Of a stretch of DNA of 64,000 nt, positions 1 to 8,783 are shown piece by piece. The stretch covers positions 1 to 64,000 of the forward strand of contig CAWCWV010000013.1 of the NCBI GenBank assembly GCA_963799365.1, read 5' to 3'. The notes under the pieces were generated by a model that saw only the letters and a program-made list of their open reading frames with translations, was not told where the DNA came from and made no database searches. Origin of the DNA: Marinirhabdus sp963799365 (GTDB taxonomy: Bacteria; Bacteroidota; Bacteroidia; Flavobacteriales; Flavobacteriaceae). The stretch's first letter is position 1; each line of letters begins with the position of its first letter. The position numbers and the translations under genes were made by a program.

Positions 1-34
1 GAGCCCGACGAGCTACCTACTGCTCTATCCCGCG
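1..34 (-). tRNA. tRNA-fMet (CAU), 5' part only, cut by window start
   Basis: Read on the minus strand, the 34 bases match the 5' part of a bacterial initiator tRNA: acceptor strand CGCGGGA, D arm with GAGCAG and GGTAGCTC, and the anticodon stem GTCGGG typical of initiators, ending at CTC. This CTC is loop positions 32-34, so the first anticodon base (C34) is the last base visible. The three G residues in the anticodon stem and the 5' C (initiators have an unpaired C1) point to tRNA-fMet rather than elongator tRNA-Met. The 3' half lies outside the window. Confidence 0.88.
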
Positions 35-126
35 ATATGTAGTTTAAATTGCTTTAAACTGAATCCCAATCTCTCACTTTAGCTTTTAACTTTCTGGCTC
101 ATAATACCAGCAGAATTATTGGACTG

Positions 127-156
127 CAAAGATACAAAGGTTTTACAATACCGCAA
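127..156 (-). promoter_or_regulatory. Bacteroidota-type promoter for the initiator tRNA
   Basis: On the minus strand a TTG (154-156) is followed, after 19 bases, by TATCTTTG (127-134). This fits the Bacteroidota housekeeping consensus TTG-N19ish-TAnnTTTG. Transcription would start near base 120, giving a leader of about 85 bases before the tRNA. The 35-229 gap otherwise holds no gene that I can see. Confidence 0.6.
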
Positions 157-229
157 GCGTATTCAAACTATATTTTAACACAAATTCATAAAAATTTCGG
201 CAAATCCAGCCATATGTTTACTTTTAAGT

Positions 230-1780
230 ATGTCAAAAAAACTAAGAAACACAATTTTCACTGTTGTAGGTATCGCTCTACTGCTGCTTACTATTCTCAT
301 TGCCAGTAACATTATTATAAAAAACAAAATTGCAAGGTTTACTAAAGAACAACTTCCAAAAAATATAACGGCAACTTTTAAAGATGTTTCCCTTCATTTA
401 TTGAATGGTACACTTACCTATAGCGATGTTTCAGTGCAGCTTCAGAACAAATCCAATGACAGCACCCACACCTATCTTTCCGCAGAAAAAGTAATCGTGG
501 AAAATGTAAGCTACTGGGATTATATCACTAAAAAGGAAATTCATATTGAGGACATCAAAATTAAGTCACCCCATATTAAATACTATCAAAACAAACTTGT
601 AAGGACAAACGATACTGCCAAGCGAAAATCCTTTATCACCCTTAACAAACCATTATTGGTAGACGAACTTAGTATAGACAACGCAAGAGTAACCTTTTAT
701 GATAAAAGTAATACCGACACCCTACTGTACGTGCAAAATATCACTGTGGAAGTAGACGATATTTTTGCAGACAACAATACCCTGAAAAAAAGACTACCTG
801 TAACATTTGGCGATTACGACGCTAAAGCCGACTCGATTTTCTTAAAAGTAAGTCAGTTTGAAAACCTTACGGTGGGCGATTTTAAACTGAAAGATAAAAA
901 GGCCGTTATAAAAAAACTACATCTGGCCACAAAGTTATCTAAAGCCGAACATGCACGCTCCTTGAAAAAAGAACGCGATCATTTTGATGTTTCCCTTAAC
1001 GAAATTGAGGTGAATGGTATAGACTTTGGTTTTAATAGCCGGAAATTCTTCGCCAAAAGTAGTTTTATAAAATTGACTGAGGCAAACGCCACTATCTACC
1101 GAAACAAATTGGTTGCGAACGACCCTACTACGAAACCTTTGTACAGCAAAATGCTGCGTGAATTACCCATAGACCTTACCATAGATTCGGTTTCCGTAAC
1201 AAAGAGTGGGATTACGTATCAGGAAAAGGTCAAACAAGACCAACCTCCAGGAACCATTTATTTCGACAATTTTAATGCCTCATTATACCATGTAAGCAAC
1301 ACCTATTCTGAAGGAACTAATACCAGCATAAACGTAACTTCACAATTTATGAAAACGGCTCCACTTAGCGTAGATTGGACCTTTGATGTAAACAATCTCC
1401 AAGACAAATTTACATTTAAAGCAGACTTAGGAGCGTTAGCTGCTGATGAAATGAACACGTTTACAAAGCCAAACTTGCGAGTTGCCTTAGAAGGAGAAGC
1501 CGAGAAAACCTACTTTTCTATCTACGGAAACAGTTCCCAGTCCAACATTGACATGCGCATAGACTACAAGAATTTGAAAGTAAACCTCCTTAAGGATGGT
1601 GGAGGAGATGAAAAGAAATTACTTTCCGGAATTTTGAATATTTTTGTGAAGAAAGATAGTGGCGAGAATGAAGATAAATTTAATGAAGGAAGTGCCACAG
1701 TAACACCAGACCGAACTAAGTCATTCTTTAATTATGTTTGGATGAATATTTCGGCTGGATTAAAAGATTGCCTGTTATGA
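230..1780 (+). CDS. AsmA/DUF748-like membrane-anchored protein
   Basis: A 516-residue protein with one N-terminal membrane anchor (about residues 9-30, hydrophobic after a basic SKKLR start) followed by a long, probably periplasmic region rich in beta-strand-like alternating sequence. It resembles the AsmA-like/DUF748 class of large envelope proteins, which are linked to outer-membrane lipid homeostasis in other bacteria; that role is inference here. It ends in SAGLKDCLL, and no domain with a catalytic signature is visible. It converges on the next gene and the two stop codons abut: TGA at 1778-1780 on plus, and TAA of the minus-strand neighbour at 1775-1777. The start ATG at 230 is followed by a typical lysine-rich anchor, so I kept it. 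No operon partner lies on the same strand. Confidence 0.65.
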   Translation: MSKKLRNTIFTVVGIALLLLTILIASNIIIKNKIARFTKEQLPKNITATFKDVSLHLLNGTLTYSDVSVQLQNKSNDSTHTYLSAEKVIVENVSYWDYITKKEIHIEDIKIKSPHIKYYQNKLVRTNDTAKRKSFITLNKPLLVDELSIDNARVTFYDKSNTDTLLYVQNITVEVDDIFADNNTLKKRLPVTFGDYDAKADSIFLKVSQFENLTVGDFKLKDKKAVIKKLHLATKLSKAEHARSLKKERDHFDVSLNEIEVNGIDFGFNSRKFFAKSSFIKLTEANATIYRNKLVANDPTTKPLYSKMLRELPIDLTIDSVSVTKSGITYQEKVKQDQPPGTIYFDNFNASLYHVSNTYSEGTNTSINVTSQFMKTAPLSVDWTFDVNNLQDKFTFKADLGALAADEMNTFTKPNLRVALEGEAEKTYFSIYGNSSQSNIDMRIDYKNLKVNLLKDGGGDEKKLLSGILNIFVKKDSGENEDKFNEGSATVTPDRTKSFFNYVWMNISAGLKDCLL

Positions 1781-2134
1781 GGATATAGCAATCCAATTCA
1801 TAGCATCCATTCTTTCTTCCGATGGAAACGTACGTACTGTACCCTCAAAGAAAAAATTTTCAATAGCAGCACAAGCCTTTATCCATTTACGGTCTGTAAC
1901 CAAGGCAACTTTAGCAAAATGCTCTGAATTTTCAAACTTAAACAGGATATCATCGACTACTGCACTTAAAGCAAAAGACTGAATATTGGCATCTTCCAAG
2001 TACAAATTAATCTTTTCATACTTTTGTAACTTCTCCTCAATTTCTTTGTGAAGCTTTGTAATTATTTCATCGTTGAAGGTATCGTCTATTATAAAGCCAA
2101 CAGTATTTTTGGCAAAACTGAAACTGTTATACAT
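1775..2134 (-). CDS. SpoIIAA-like STAS-fold protein, copy A
   Basis: A 119-residue soluble protein of the SpoIIAA-like (STAS/SEC14-like) type. It begins MYNSFSFAKNTVGF and contains KINLYLEDAN (strand and turn) and KVALVTDRKWIKACAAIENFF, the block typical of this family. The family adopts a STAS/SEC14-like fold; its biochemical function in Bacteroidota is not established. It is clearly paralogous to the gene at 2201-2560: NTVGF, KINLYLED, KVALVxDRKWIxAC and RMDAMxWIA are shared. The two genes are separated by 66 bases, so a tandem duplication is the simplest explanation. The stop codon abuts the convergent AsmA-like gene. Confidence 0.72.
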   Translation of the reverse strand: MYNSFSFAKNTVGFIIDDTFNDEIITKLHKEIEEKLQKYEKINLYLEDANIQSFALSAVVDDILFKFENSEHFAKVALVTDRKWIKACAAIENFFFEGTVRTFPSEERMDAMNWIAISS

Positions 2135-2200
2135 ATATAATAGATTTGTGAAACTACAAGGTAGTGAAAAACAACTAGCAAACTACTTAAAGCCTGCTAA

Positions 2201-2560
2201 TTAATGCATTGCAATCCAAGACATCGCGTCCATCCTTTGGTCTACCTCAAAACTTTTCACTTCAATAGGAAGAAATAAATTTTCTATAATAGCACAGGCA
2301 TAAATCCATTTCCTATCAGAAACTAAAGCGACTTTATTTAATTGTTCTTTATGTTCAATTTTAAAGTGGATTTCTTTAGCAACAGCCGGAAGGGTAAAAT
2401 GTTCAACACCCTGGTCCTCTAAATAGAGATTAATCTTGCCATAGGTCTCTATTTTTTTTTTGACATTTTCGATAAGGGTATCCACACGTGCTACGTCAAA
2501 AACGCCACCTTCAATAAAAAAGCCTACCGTATTGTCTGAAAAACTAAAACTAGAATTCAT
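2201..2560 (-). CDS. SpoIIAA-like STAS-fold protein, copy B
   Basis: A 119-residue paralogue of the 1775-2134 gene. The reading frame is open further upstream to 2635, but I place the start at the internal ATG at 2558-2560 because MNSSFSFSDNTVGF then aligns exactly with MYNSFSFAKNTVGF of copy A, both proteins become 119 residues, and overlap with the upstream CPXCG gene disappears (34-base gap instead). Conserved segments are KINLYLEDQG, KVALVSDRKWIYAC and RMDAMSWIAMH. It is probably cotranscribed with the CPXCG gene at 2595-2774, with copy A following. The function is unknown; the fold assignment is from family resemblance. Confidence 0.72.
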   Translation of the reverse strand: MNSSFSFSDNTVGFFIEGGVFDVARVDTLIENVKKKIETYGKINLYLEDQGVEHFTLPAVAKEIHFKIEHKEQLNKVALVSDRKWIYACAIIENLFLPIEVKSFEVDQRMDAMSWIAMH

Positions 2561-2594
2561 TAATAATCGATTGATTACTAAAGATACGAAAATT

Positions 2595-2774
2595 TTATTG
2601 ACCCAAATTTTCTGCGGAAAATGACTGAAGTTCACCTGCTGAAAAAACTACAGAAACAGTAATTGGGTTGCAACAAACCTCACAATCTTCTACATAGGTT
2701 TGAGACACTGAAGGATCCAGCAACATGGAAATTTCTTCCCAGCAATAAGGGCATTGAAAATGGTGCTCGAACAT
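2595..2774 (-). CDS. CPXCG motif-containing cysteine-rich protein
   Basis: A 59-residue protein read directly from the minus strand (ATG 2772-2774, TAA 2595-2597). It starts MFEHHFQCPYCWEEISML and continues through YVEDCEVCCNPI. The CPYC pair and the later CEVCC cluster give a four-cysteine zinc-ribbon-like arrangement matching the small CPXCG family (Cys_rich_CPXG), whose function is not established. It sits 34 bases upstream of STAS copy B on the same strand, so these genes may share a transcript. Its length is normal for the family. Confidence 0.8.
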   Translation of the reverse strand: MFEHHFQCPYCWEEISMLLDPSVSQTYVEDCEVCCNPITVSVVFSAGELQSFSAENLGQ

Positions 2775-2895
2775 AGTTTAGAGTTTAGAATAATATAATT
2801 TTTAATCCGTTGTGAATTTTAACTCAATATTTCTAATAAAAAGCAAAAATTCTCATTTTTTGCCTCAATCCTAAAGGAAGAAATAAAAATTTTGG

Positions 2896-2926
2896 CAATT
2901 CACCCTTTAGGGAGGGGATTAAATTG
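2896..2926. repeat. Small palindromic element in the 2775-3043 gap
   Basis: CAATT (2896-2900) and AATTG (2922-2926) enclose CCCTTTAGGG plus a G-run. It is a degraded relative of the CCCC-TAAAGGGG palindromes seen elsewhere in the window (for example 36618-36675). The rest of the 269-base gap is AT-rich and shows no gene. Confidence 0.4.
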
Positions 2927-3043
2927 ACAAAATACTTCAAAATGCACAACAGGGAATTTTTAATAAAATTAAGTTTAAATGCTTCCTTCGGAAAAGTTTA
3001 GCTTTTAAGGTTACCACTAGGACACAAAGGTTCGGTAAGTACT

Positions 3044-4360
3044 TTAAAAATCTATATTCAACAATTGACCTGTAAGCTGAAGCAATTCCAATTCGGCCAA
3101 CTTGGCTTCGTATTTTGCTAAATTCTTATTGGTTTTTGCATTTAAAAGATTTATCTGTGCCTGTCTAAGCTCTACCGAGGTGATTTGCCCTAATTTATAA
3201 CGCTCCTGTGAACGATCGTAATTATTGGTAGCCGTAATAACATTCTGCTCTTGCAGATCAAAAACTTCTAACCTGTTTTGATAAGCATCATTGGCGTTGG
3301 CTACATCCCGTTGTACTTCGTTCTCTATTTGCTTTAAAATGAGCTGCTGTGAATCTTTTTGGATTCGTAAATTCTTAACATTGGTAATTCCACCTCCGCC
3401 ATCAAATAAATCCCAGGTTAAACTTATCCCTGCTGCAAAACCAGTAGTAGTTCGCGAGCTCAAAAAGCTTGTGATGGGAAACTGTCCTTCATTCCAACCA
3501 TAAGAGCCTGTAAGTCCTACCGAGGGTAAGAAAACCGATTTACTAGCCTTATAATCATAATCTATAATAGCAATATTTTTTCTCGCTTGTAATAAACGAA
3601 CATTATTGGTATCTGCCTTTTTAATAAATTGCTCCACTTGCAATTCGCCAATAAAAGAAACGGTAGTATCTACTTCAAAAGTTCTCCGCAACTCCGTATT
3701 TAGGACTACGGTTAAATCTCGTTTTGTATTCCTCAGTTGCTGTCTTGCGTTTAATAAGTTTATACTGTCTGTAACTAAATCCACTTCAGCATTCAACACT
3801 TCCAACTTATTTACTTGACCATAATCAAACGCATATCCAGCCCGGGTAAGTCTCGTCTTTGTATTCTCGAAGGTTTGCTTTAACACTTCAATATTTTCGG
3901 TAATACGTGCTACTTCATAATACACCGAAAAAAGTTGTAAAATTGTGGTCTCAATGGTTTGCCTAGCTTGTAATTCGCCAAGATTATAGGTTTCCTTTAA
4001 GCTTTTAAAATTATACCAACGACCTAAACCGTCAAACAAGGTGTAGTTTAAATTAATGCTAGCATTGTATTGAGTTGTTTCGGCACCTTCCACGGTGTTG
4101 CTTTCCCCATTATTGAATACTACATCTTGGTTCTCTATATTGTAATTTCCACCCGCAAGACCTCGTAATGAGGGCAAATAACCAGAATTTAAAATATTCT
4201 TATTGTTTTCAGCAATTTCAAGGTCATTATTGGCTATTTCAATTCCGAAGTTATTCTGTAAGGTCTCTTCAATTGCTTTTTGTTTAGACAGCATTTCTTG
4301 GGCTGAAACACTTCCAAAACCAATAATACCTAGTAGTAATACTTTTAACTTAAGCTGCAT
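3044..4360 (-). CDS. TolC-family outer-membrane efflux protein
   Basis: A 438-residue protein with a signal peptide (LKVLLLGIIGFGSVSAQ, cleavage after about residue 20) and two homologous halves rich in long helices, the mark of TolC/OprM-type outer-membrane factors. Visible family features include repeated ARQTIETTILQLFSVYYEVA-like helices and the C-terminal RYKLGQITSVELRQAQINLL segment. It forms the outer-membrane exit duct of a tripartite efflux pump. It is the last gene of the operon adaptor-RND-TolC and its start overlaps the end of the RND gene by 11 bases, implying translational coupling. The substrate cannot be told from sequence. Confidence 0.9.
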   Translation of the reverse strand: MQLKLKVLLLGIIGFGSVSAQEMLSKQKAIEETLQNNFGIEIANNDLEIAENNKNILNSGYLPSLRGLAGGNYNIENQDVVFNNGESNTVEGAETTQYNASINLNYTLFDGLGRWYNFKSLKETYNLGELQARQTIETTILQLFSVYYEVARITENIEVLKQTFENTKTRLTRAGYAFDYGQVNKLEVLNAEVDLVTDSINLLNARQQLRNTKRDLTVVLNTELRRTFEVDTTVSFIGELQVEQFIKKADTNNVRLLQARKNIAIIDYDYKASKSVFLPSVGLTGSYGWNEGQFPITSFLSSRTTTGFAAGISLTWDLFDGGGGITNVKNLRIQKDSQQLILKQIENEVQRDVANANDAYQNRLEVFDLQEQNVITATNNYDRSQERYKLGQITSVELRQAQINLLNAKTNKNLAKYEAKLAELELLQLTGQLLNIDF

Positions 4361-7300
4361 GTTCTTGTTCTTCTTTTTGTTCTTTTATGGCACGTTCCAC
4401 GTCTTCCTTAGGCACTCTGTTCCCAGTATACAACCATTTTGCACCTGTTTTGGTACTGTTGGTTACAGAGAGTAATATGGGTAAAATAATAAGTGTAAGG
4501 ATGGTAGCAATTCCTATTCCGTAAGCAATGGAGATTGCCATGGGTTTTAGAAACTGTGCCTGCCTGCTCTTTTCCAATAGCAATGGTGCTATACCTGCGA
4601 TGGTAGTTAAAGATGTTAGGAAAATAGCTCTAAATCTGCTTCGACCTGCTTCGTATAAAGCTTCGTCAAATTTCATCCCTTCCCGTAAATAACTATTGAA
4701 TTTTCCTATAAGGACCAACCCATCATTTACCATAATCCCAATAAGCGCAATAATTCCTAACATGGAAAGTATGTTGATAGGGAAATCATGGATCCAATGT
4801 CCCCAAGCAACAGCTATAAAACTGAAAGGGATCATAATCATTAATAAAAAGGGTTGGCTATAGCTTCGGAATGTAAATGCTATTACCACATAAATTAAGA
4901 AAAGTATGATTGGTACAGCCGTTTTAGCGGAATTTGTCAATTTATTAGCCTCCCTGTTTTGCCCTTCATACATAACTGAAACTGTTGGATATTTAGATAA
5001 AATATCTGGCATCACATTCGCTTGAATGTCAGCCAAAATTTCTGTGGGGCTTCCTTTTGGGTCGGCCATATCTGCATTAACTTGTATTTCCCGAAGACCA
5101 TTAAGGTGACTTATACTTTCGTCTCCTCGTTTAATAGTGTAGGTAGCAATTTCGCCAAATGGTACTCGTTGCCCGCCTGGAGTTATAATACGCATATCGT
5201 CCAAATCGGTAATGGACTCGCGGTTGGTACGGTCATAACGCACCCATACCCGTATTTCGTCCTGTCCACGTTGAAATCGTTGTGCCTGTAACCCAAAAAA
5301 TCCAGCGCGCACTTGACTCATAACGCCAACCAAGTTTAACCCTAATGCGTATGCGGTTTCATTAAGCTCGATATTGATTTCTTTAATGCCTTCCGGATCT
5401 GTGTCTGCTACGTCTGCCAAAAGCGCATTATTTTCGAGGCTCAGCTTCAGCTCTTCTTTGGCTGCTTTTAACTCTTCAGTATTGTTACCCAATAATGAAA
5501 CTGAAACCGGATTTCCACCAAAATTACCTCCAGATCCAAACGTAAGCCGCTCTACTCCATATACCTGTCCCACTTCATCACGAATGGCGTTAGTGATTTC
5601 AGGCGAGCCGAAATCGCGTTCTTCTCCTGGTAATAAATTAACATTTAAAGAAGCTTTGTTATTACCAGGACCTACCCGCTTAATAATATTTTCAACAACC
5701 TGCAAATTGCCTGTTTGCATTTCAGTAAAACGTTCATTTACTTTCCAGGCTGCTGTCTCTACGGCAGTTATGATGCTGTCGGTAATTTTAGGGTTCGTTC
5801 CTTCCGGCATTAATAAATCTATACTCACACGGTCACTTGCAATACTTGGGAAAAAGGCTCCGCGAATAATTCCACCCTGAAAAGAACCTACTGTTAGAAT
5901 CATTAATCCCAACAAAATAGCGACGGTTACAAATCGGTTTTTTAGAGAGAAACGTAGCACAGGACTGTATAAATTATCACGTAAATAACGCATAAAGCGA
6001 TCCCCATACTCATTGATCACTCGTAATTTTTGAAAAACTTTAGCAACACCCTTTTTCTTACTTTTTTCTTCTTCGGTTTCTCGTCTCAATGCTTTTGAAT
6101 GTGCGATATGCGCGGGAAGAATAATAAGCGCTTCAATTAAGGAAACTACTAGTGTTAAAATTACAATTACCGAAACTTCACTAAAAAAATCACCTATACG
6201 ACCATCGAGAAAAAGAAATGTAGAGAAAGCTAATACTGTTGTTAGAATAGCCGAAATTACAGGTGGCAATACTTCCATAGTCCCATCAATAGCGGCTTGA
6301 ATGGGTGTTTTGCCTTTTTCATAATGCTGGTAAATATTTTCTGAAATTACTATACCATCATCCACCAAAATCCCAATTACAATGATCATCCCGAAAAGAG
6401 ATAGTACATTGATGGTTACATCAAACTGTGCTGCAAAAATAAACATCCCCAAAAATGAAATAGGCAAACCAACCGCTACCCAAAAAGCCAACCGGGTATT
6501 TAAGAAAATTGATAAAAACACTAAAACTAAAATAATACCCGCAATTCCATTATCACGAAGGAGCTTCGTTCTATCTTTTAAACGAATGGAAGAATCGCTC
6601 ACCACATCGATCTTTACACCTGTGTATTTCTGGTTAAATTCATCTACATATTCGTTTACTTGTGCTGCAGTAGAAAGAAGATCCTCACTATTGGTATTGG
6701 TTATTTCAACATTTACGGCTACATTACCGTTAAAATAAGATGCGTTTGGCGTTTCAGAAAACCTGTCATTAACGGTGGCAACATCCTGCAACCTCACAAC
6801 CGTTCCGTTGGCGTTAGCACGCACTACCAGGTTATTTAATTCATCCCCGTAATACGATCTATTATTAGCTCGTATCAGGTAATCTTCTGCATCTGTCTTG
6901 ATATTTCCTCCTGTAGTTAAAATATTTGCCTGAGAAACTGCAGCGGCAACTTCGGTAAAGCTTAAGTTATATGCTAGCAAATCGTTTTCCCGAACAGCAA
7001 TTTCAATTTCTTCTTCGGGGTAGCCAGACACGGTTATTTGAGAAATTCCCTCCATGGCGCGCAAATCGTTTTCAATCTGCCTACCAATTTGTTTTAGCGA
7101 TGTCAATTCAATATTGTCGCCACTTATAGCAAAATCTATGGTTTGCCTTATACGTTCCTGCTTAGCAACTACAAGAGGTTCCATACCCGTTGGAAAGTTT
7201 GGAACACGATCTACTGCGTTCTTTACCTCGGCAAGCATATCGTCTATATCTTCGTCACTCTCAATTTCAACAGTAATACTCCCTCCGCTTTCTCGAGATG

Positions 7301-7550
7301 TAGAAGTAACACGCTCTACCCCTATGAGCCCTTTTAAATTATCTTCAATTTTAAGGACTATTCCTTCTTCAATTTCTTGAGGAGCAGCACCTGGATAGGC
7401 AACACTAATACTAATTATTTCGGCCTCCTGTAAAGGAAAAAAAGAGGATTTTAATTGCAACAATCCAAAAACCCCAAATATTATAAAGGCAATGAGCAGC
7501 ACATTTACTGCCACACCGTACTTTATAAAATAACTTATAACTTTTCTCAT
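4350..7550 (-). CDS. RND efflux transporter, inner-membrane pump (AcrB/MdtB-like)
   Basis: A 1066-residue RND permease of normal family length. It has the N-terminal membrane helix (VLLIAFIIFGVFGLLQL), a large periplasmic porter domain after it, a central helix block with IIVIGILVDDGIVISENI carrying the paired aspartates of the proton relay, a second periplasmic domain, and a C-terminal helix block with LGIIALIGIMVNDGLVLIG. It resembles the hydrophobe/amphiphile (HAE) branch more than metal pumps, since the two-Asp relay is present and no metal-binding methionine run is evident. It would take substrates from the periplasm or membrane and pass them to TolC using the proton gradient. It follows the adaptor gene by one base and overlaps tolC by 11. 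Confidence 0.9.
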   Translation of the reverse strand: MRKVISYFIKYGVAVNVLLIAFIIFGVFGLLQLKSSFFPLQEAEIISISVAYPGAAPQEIEEGIVLKIEDNLKGLIGVERVTSTSRESGGSITVEIESDEDIDDMLAEVKNAVDRVPNFPTGMEPLVVAKQERIRQTIDFAISGDNIELTSLKQIGRQIENDLRAMEGISQITVSGYPEEEIEIAVRENDLLAYNLSFTEVAAAVSQANILTTGGNIKTDAEDYLIRANNRSYYGDELNNLVVRANANGTVVRLQDVATVNDRFSETPNASYFNGNVAVNVEITNTNSEDLLSTAAQVNEYVDEFNQKYTGVKIDVVSDSSIRLKDRTKLLRDNGIAGIILVLVFLSIFLNTRLAFWVAVGLPISFLGMFIFAAQFDVTINVLSLFGMIIVIGILVDDGIVISENIYQHYEKGKTPIQAAIDGTMEVLPPVISAILTTVLAFSTFLFLDGRIGDFFSEVSVIVILTLVVSLIEALIILPAHIAHSKALRRETEEEKSKKKGVAKVFQKLRVINEYGDRFMRYLRDNLYSPVLRFSLKNRFVTVAILLGLMILTVGSFQGGIIRGAFFPSIASDRVSIDLLMPEGTNPKITDSIITAVETAAWKVNERFTEMQTGNLQVVENIIKRVGPGNNKASLNVNLLPGEERDFGSPEITNAIRDEVGQVYGVERLTFGSGGNFGGNPVSVSLLGNNTEELKAAKEELKLSLENNALLADVADTDPEGIKEINIELNETAYALGLNLVGVMSQVRAGFFGLQAQRFQRGQDEIRVWVRYDRTNRESITDLDDMRIITPGGQRVPFGEIATYTIKRGDESISHLNGLREIQVNADMADPKGSPTEILADIQANVMPDILSKYPTVSVMYEGQNREANKLTNSAKTAVPIILFLIYVVIAFTFRSYSQPFLLMIMIPFSFIAVAWGHWIHDFPINILSMLGIIALIGIMVNDGLVLIGKFNSYLREGMKFDEALYEAGRSRFRAIFLTSLTTIAGIAPLLLEKSRQAQFLKPMAISIAYGIGIATILTLIILPILLSVTNSTKTGAKWLYTGNRVPKEDVERAIKEQKEEQEHAA

Positions 7551-7551
7551 G

Positions 7552-8697
7552 TTATTCGGTTGTTTCGGTTACATTGCTTGCTGGGCTACTATCATTATTT
7601 ACTTTCACCAACATCCCTGCATAAGCGCCAGGAATGGATTTTGACAAAATAACTGTACCATCAGGTACCCCTTGCACCACAACTTCTGTAGGGGAAAAAT
7701 ACACTGGGGCTACTTTTATAAGATCGAGTATACTATCTCTAACAATGAAGATTTCAGACTCATCCACTAATAATTTTCTGGAAATTTTGATGGCATTTGC
7801 CTGCTCGCGAGCTTCTAATTGAGCCTCTAAATACATTCCTTCCTTTAGATCATCGGCTTTTACTTCCACAAAAACTTTTATGGTTTGTGTTTCTGGATCT
7901 ATACGTCCATTTACACGGCTTACTGTCCCTGTGTAGGTTTTAGTACTCTGAGGAACTGAAAGCTCCACTTTTTCACCTAATTTCAGCAAATCACTAAATG
8001 TTTTACCAATGGCTAATTCTAACTCAAATACTGAAGTATCAATATATTCTCCTAATTTTTGGCCTTGGCGAATGAGTGTTCCCTTAGTTACCAAAGCTTC
8101 CGTTAAAACACCATTGAAAGGTGCGTAGATATTGTATTTCCCCAAACGCTGCTCGAGGTTTTTTAAGTTGTAATATGCAGCATATACGCCACGACCGGTC
8201 ACAAAATACTTTACTTTGTCTGAAGTTACTTCAGGCAAGGCTGGCACCGACTTGTTTACATCGAAATTATCTAAATAAGACTGCCATTTAGGGAATGCAT
8301 CCTGGTAATCCAACCGAAGATCCGGCATTAACGACGTTACCAGATTATAAAATTCACTTTTTGATGCTTGCACCGAGGCATAGTATTCTGCGGCATTAAT
8401 CCTTATAAGGGCTTGACCTTTAGTATAAGGTTGTCCAACTTTAAAGTCGTTGGCACTTCCTTGAAAAAGACCTTGCACTTCAGAGTACAGCTCCAAACGA
8501 TCCTTGGCTTGTAGCGTTCCATTAGCTGGAATTACGATGGGCACCGTGCTGTTTGTGACAGTTTCAGTAAACACCGTCTTAACAACTTTGGCAATTTCCG
8601 GCTTTTCTTTGGTGTTGTTATCTATGAGATATTTTGCCCCAAAAAATGCAATTACAAGAATTGCTATTCCAAGGCCGTAAAGTATAAGTTTTCGCAC
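7552..8697 (-). CDS. RND efflux periplasmic adaptor subunit (HlyD/MFP family)
   Basis: A 381-residue membrane-fusion protein with an N-terminal anchor (LILYGLGIAILVIAFFGA), a lipoyl/barrel-sandwich part (VPIVIPANGTLQAKDRLELY, later IYAPFNGVLTEALVTKGTLI), a helical hairpin between them and a beta-barrel domain (KVELSVPQSTKTYTGTVSRV). It bridges the RND pump and TolC. It is the first gene of the operon; the RND start codon lies only one base beyond its stop. No TetR or MarR regulator is encoded next to the operon, so its control is not visible here. Upstream, 86 bases separate it from the ABC-F gene on the same strand. Confidence 0.9.
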   Translation of the reverse strand: MRKLILYGLGIAILVIAFFGAKYLIDNNTKEKPEIAKVVKTVFTETVTNSTVPIVIPANGTLQAKDRLELYSEVQGLFQGSANDFKVGQPYTKGQALIRINAAEYYASVQASKSEFYNLVTSLMPDLRLDYQDAFPKWQSYLDNFDVNKSVPALPEVTSDKVKYFVTGRGVYAAYYNLKNLEQRLGKYNIYAPFNGVLTEALVTKGTLIRQGQKLGEYIDTSVFELELAIGKTFSDLLKLGEKVELSVPQSTKTYTGTVSRVNGRIDPETQTIKVFVEVKADDLKEGMYLEAQLEAREQANAIKISRKLLVDESEIFIVRDSILDLIKVAPVYFSPTEVVVQGVPDGTVILSKSIPGAYAGMLVKVNNDSSPASNVTETTE

Positions 8698-8783
8698 GTT
8701 GTATTAGTTTGGGTATTAGACCTACAAAAGTAGCGAGGGTCTAATCACAGAACGTTAAACCTATCTTAAAAATTTAAAGAAAA

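Noticed and set aside
5374..5880. Plus-strand frame of 168 codons inside the RND gene
   Set aside because: It is antisense to a certain RND transporter gene, and its composition (serine/proline-rich) is that of a shadow frame.
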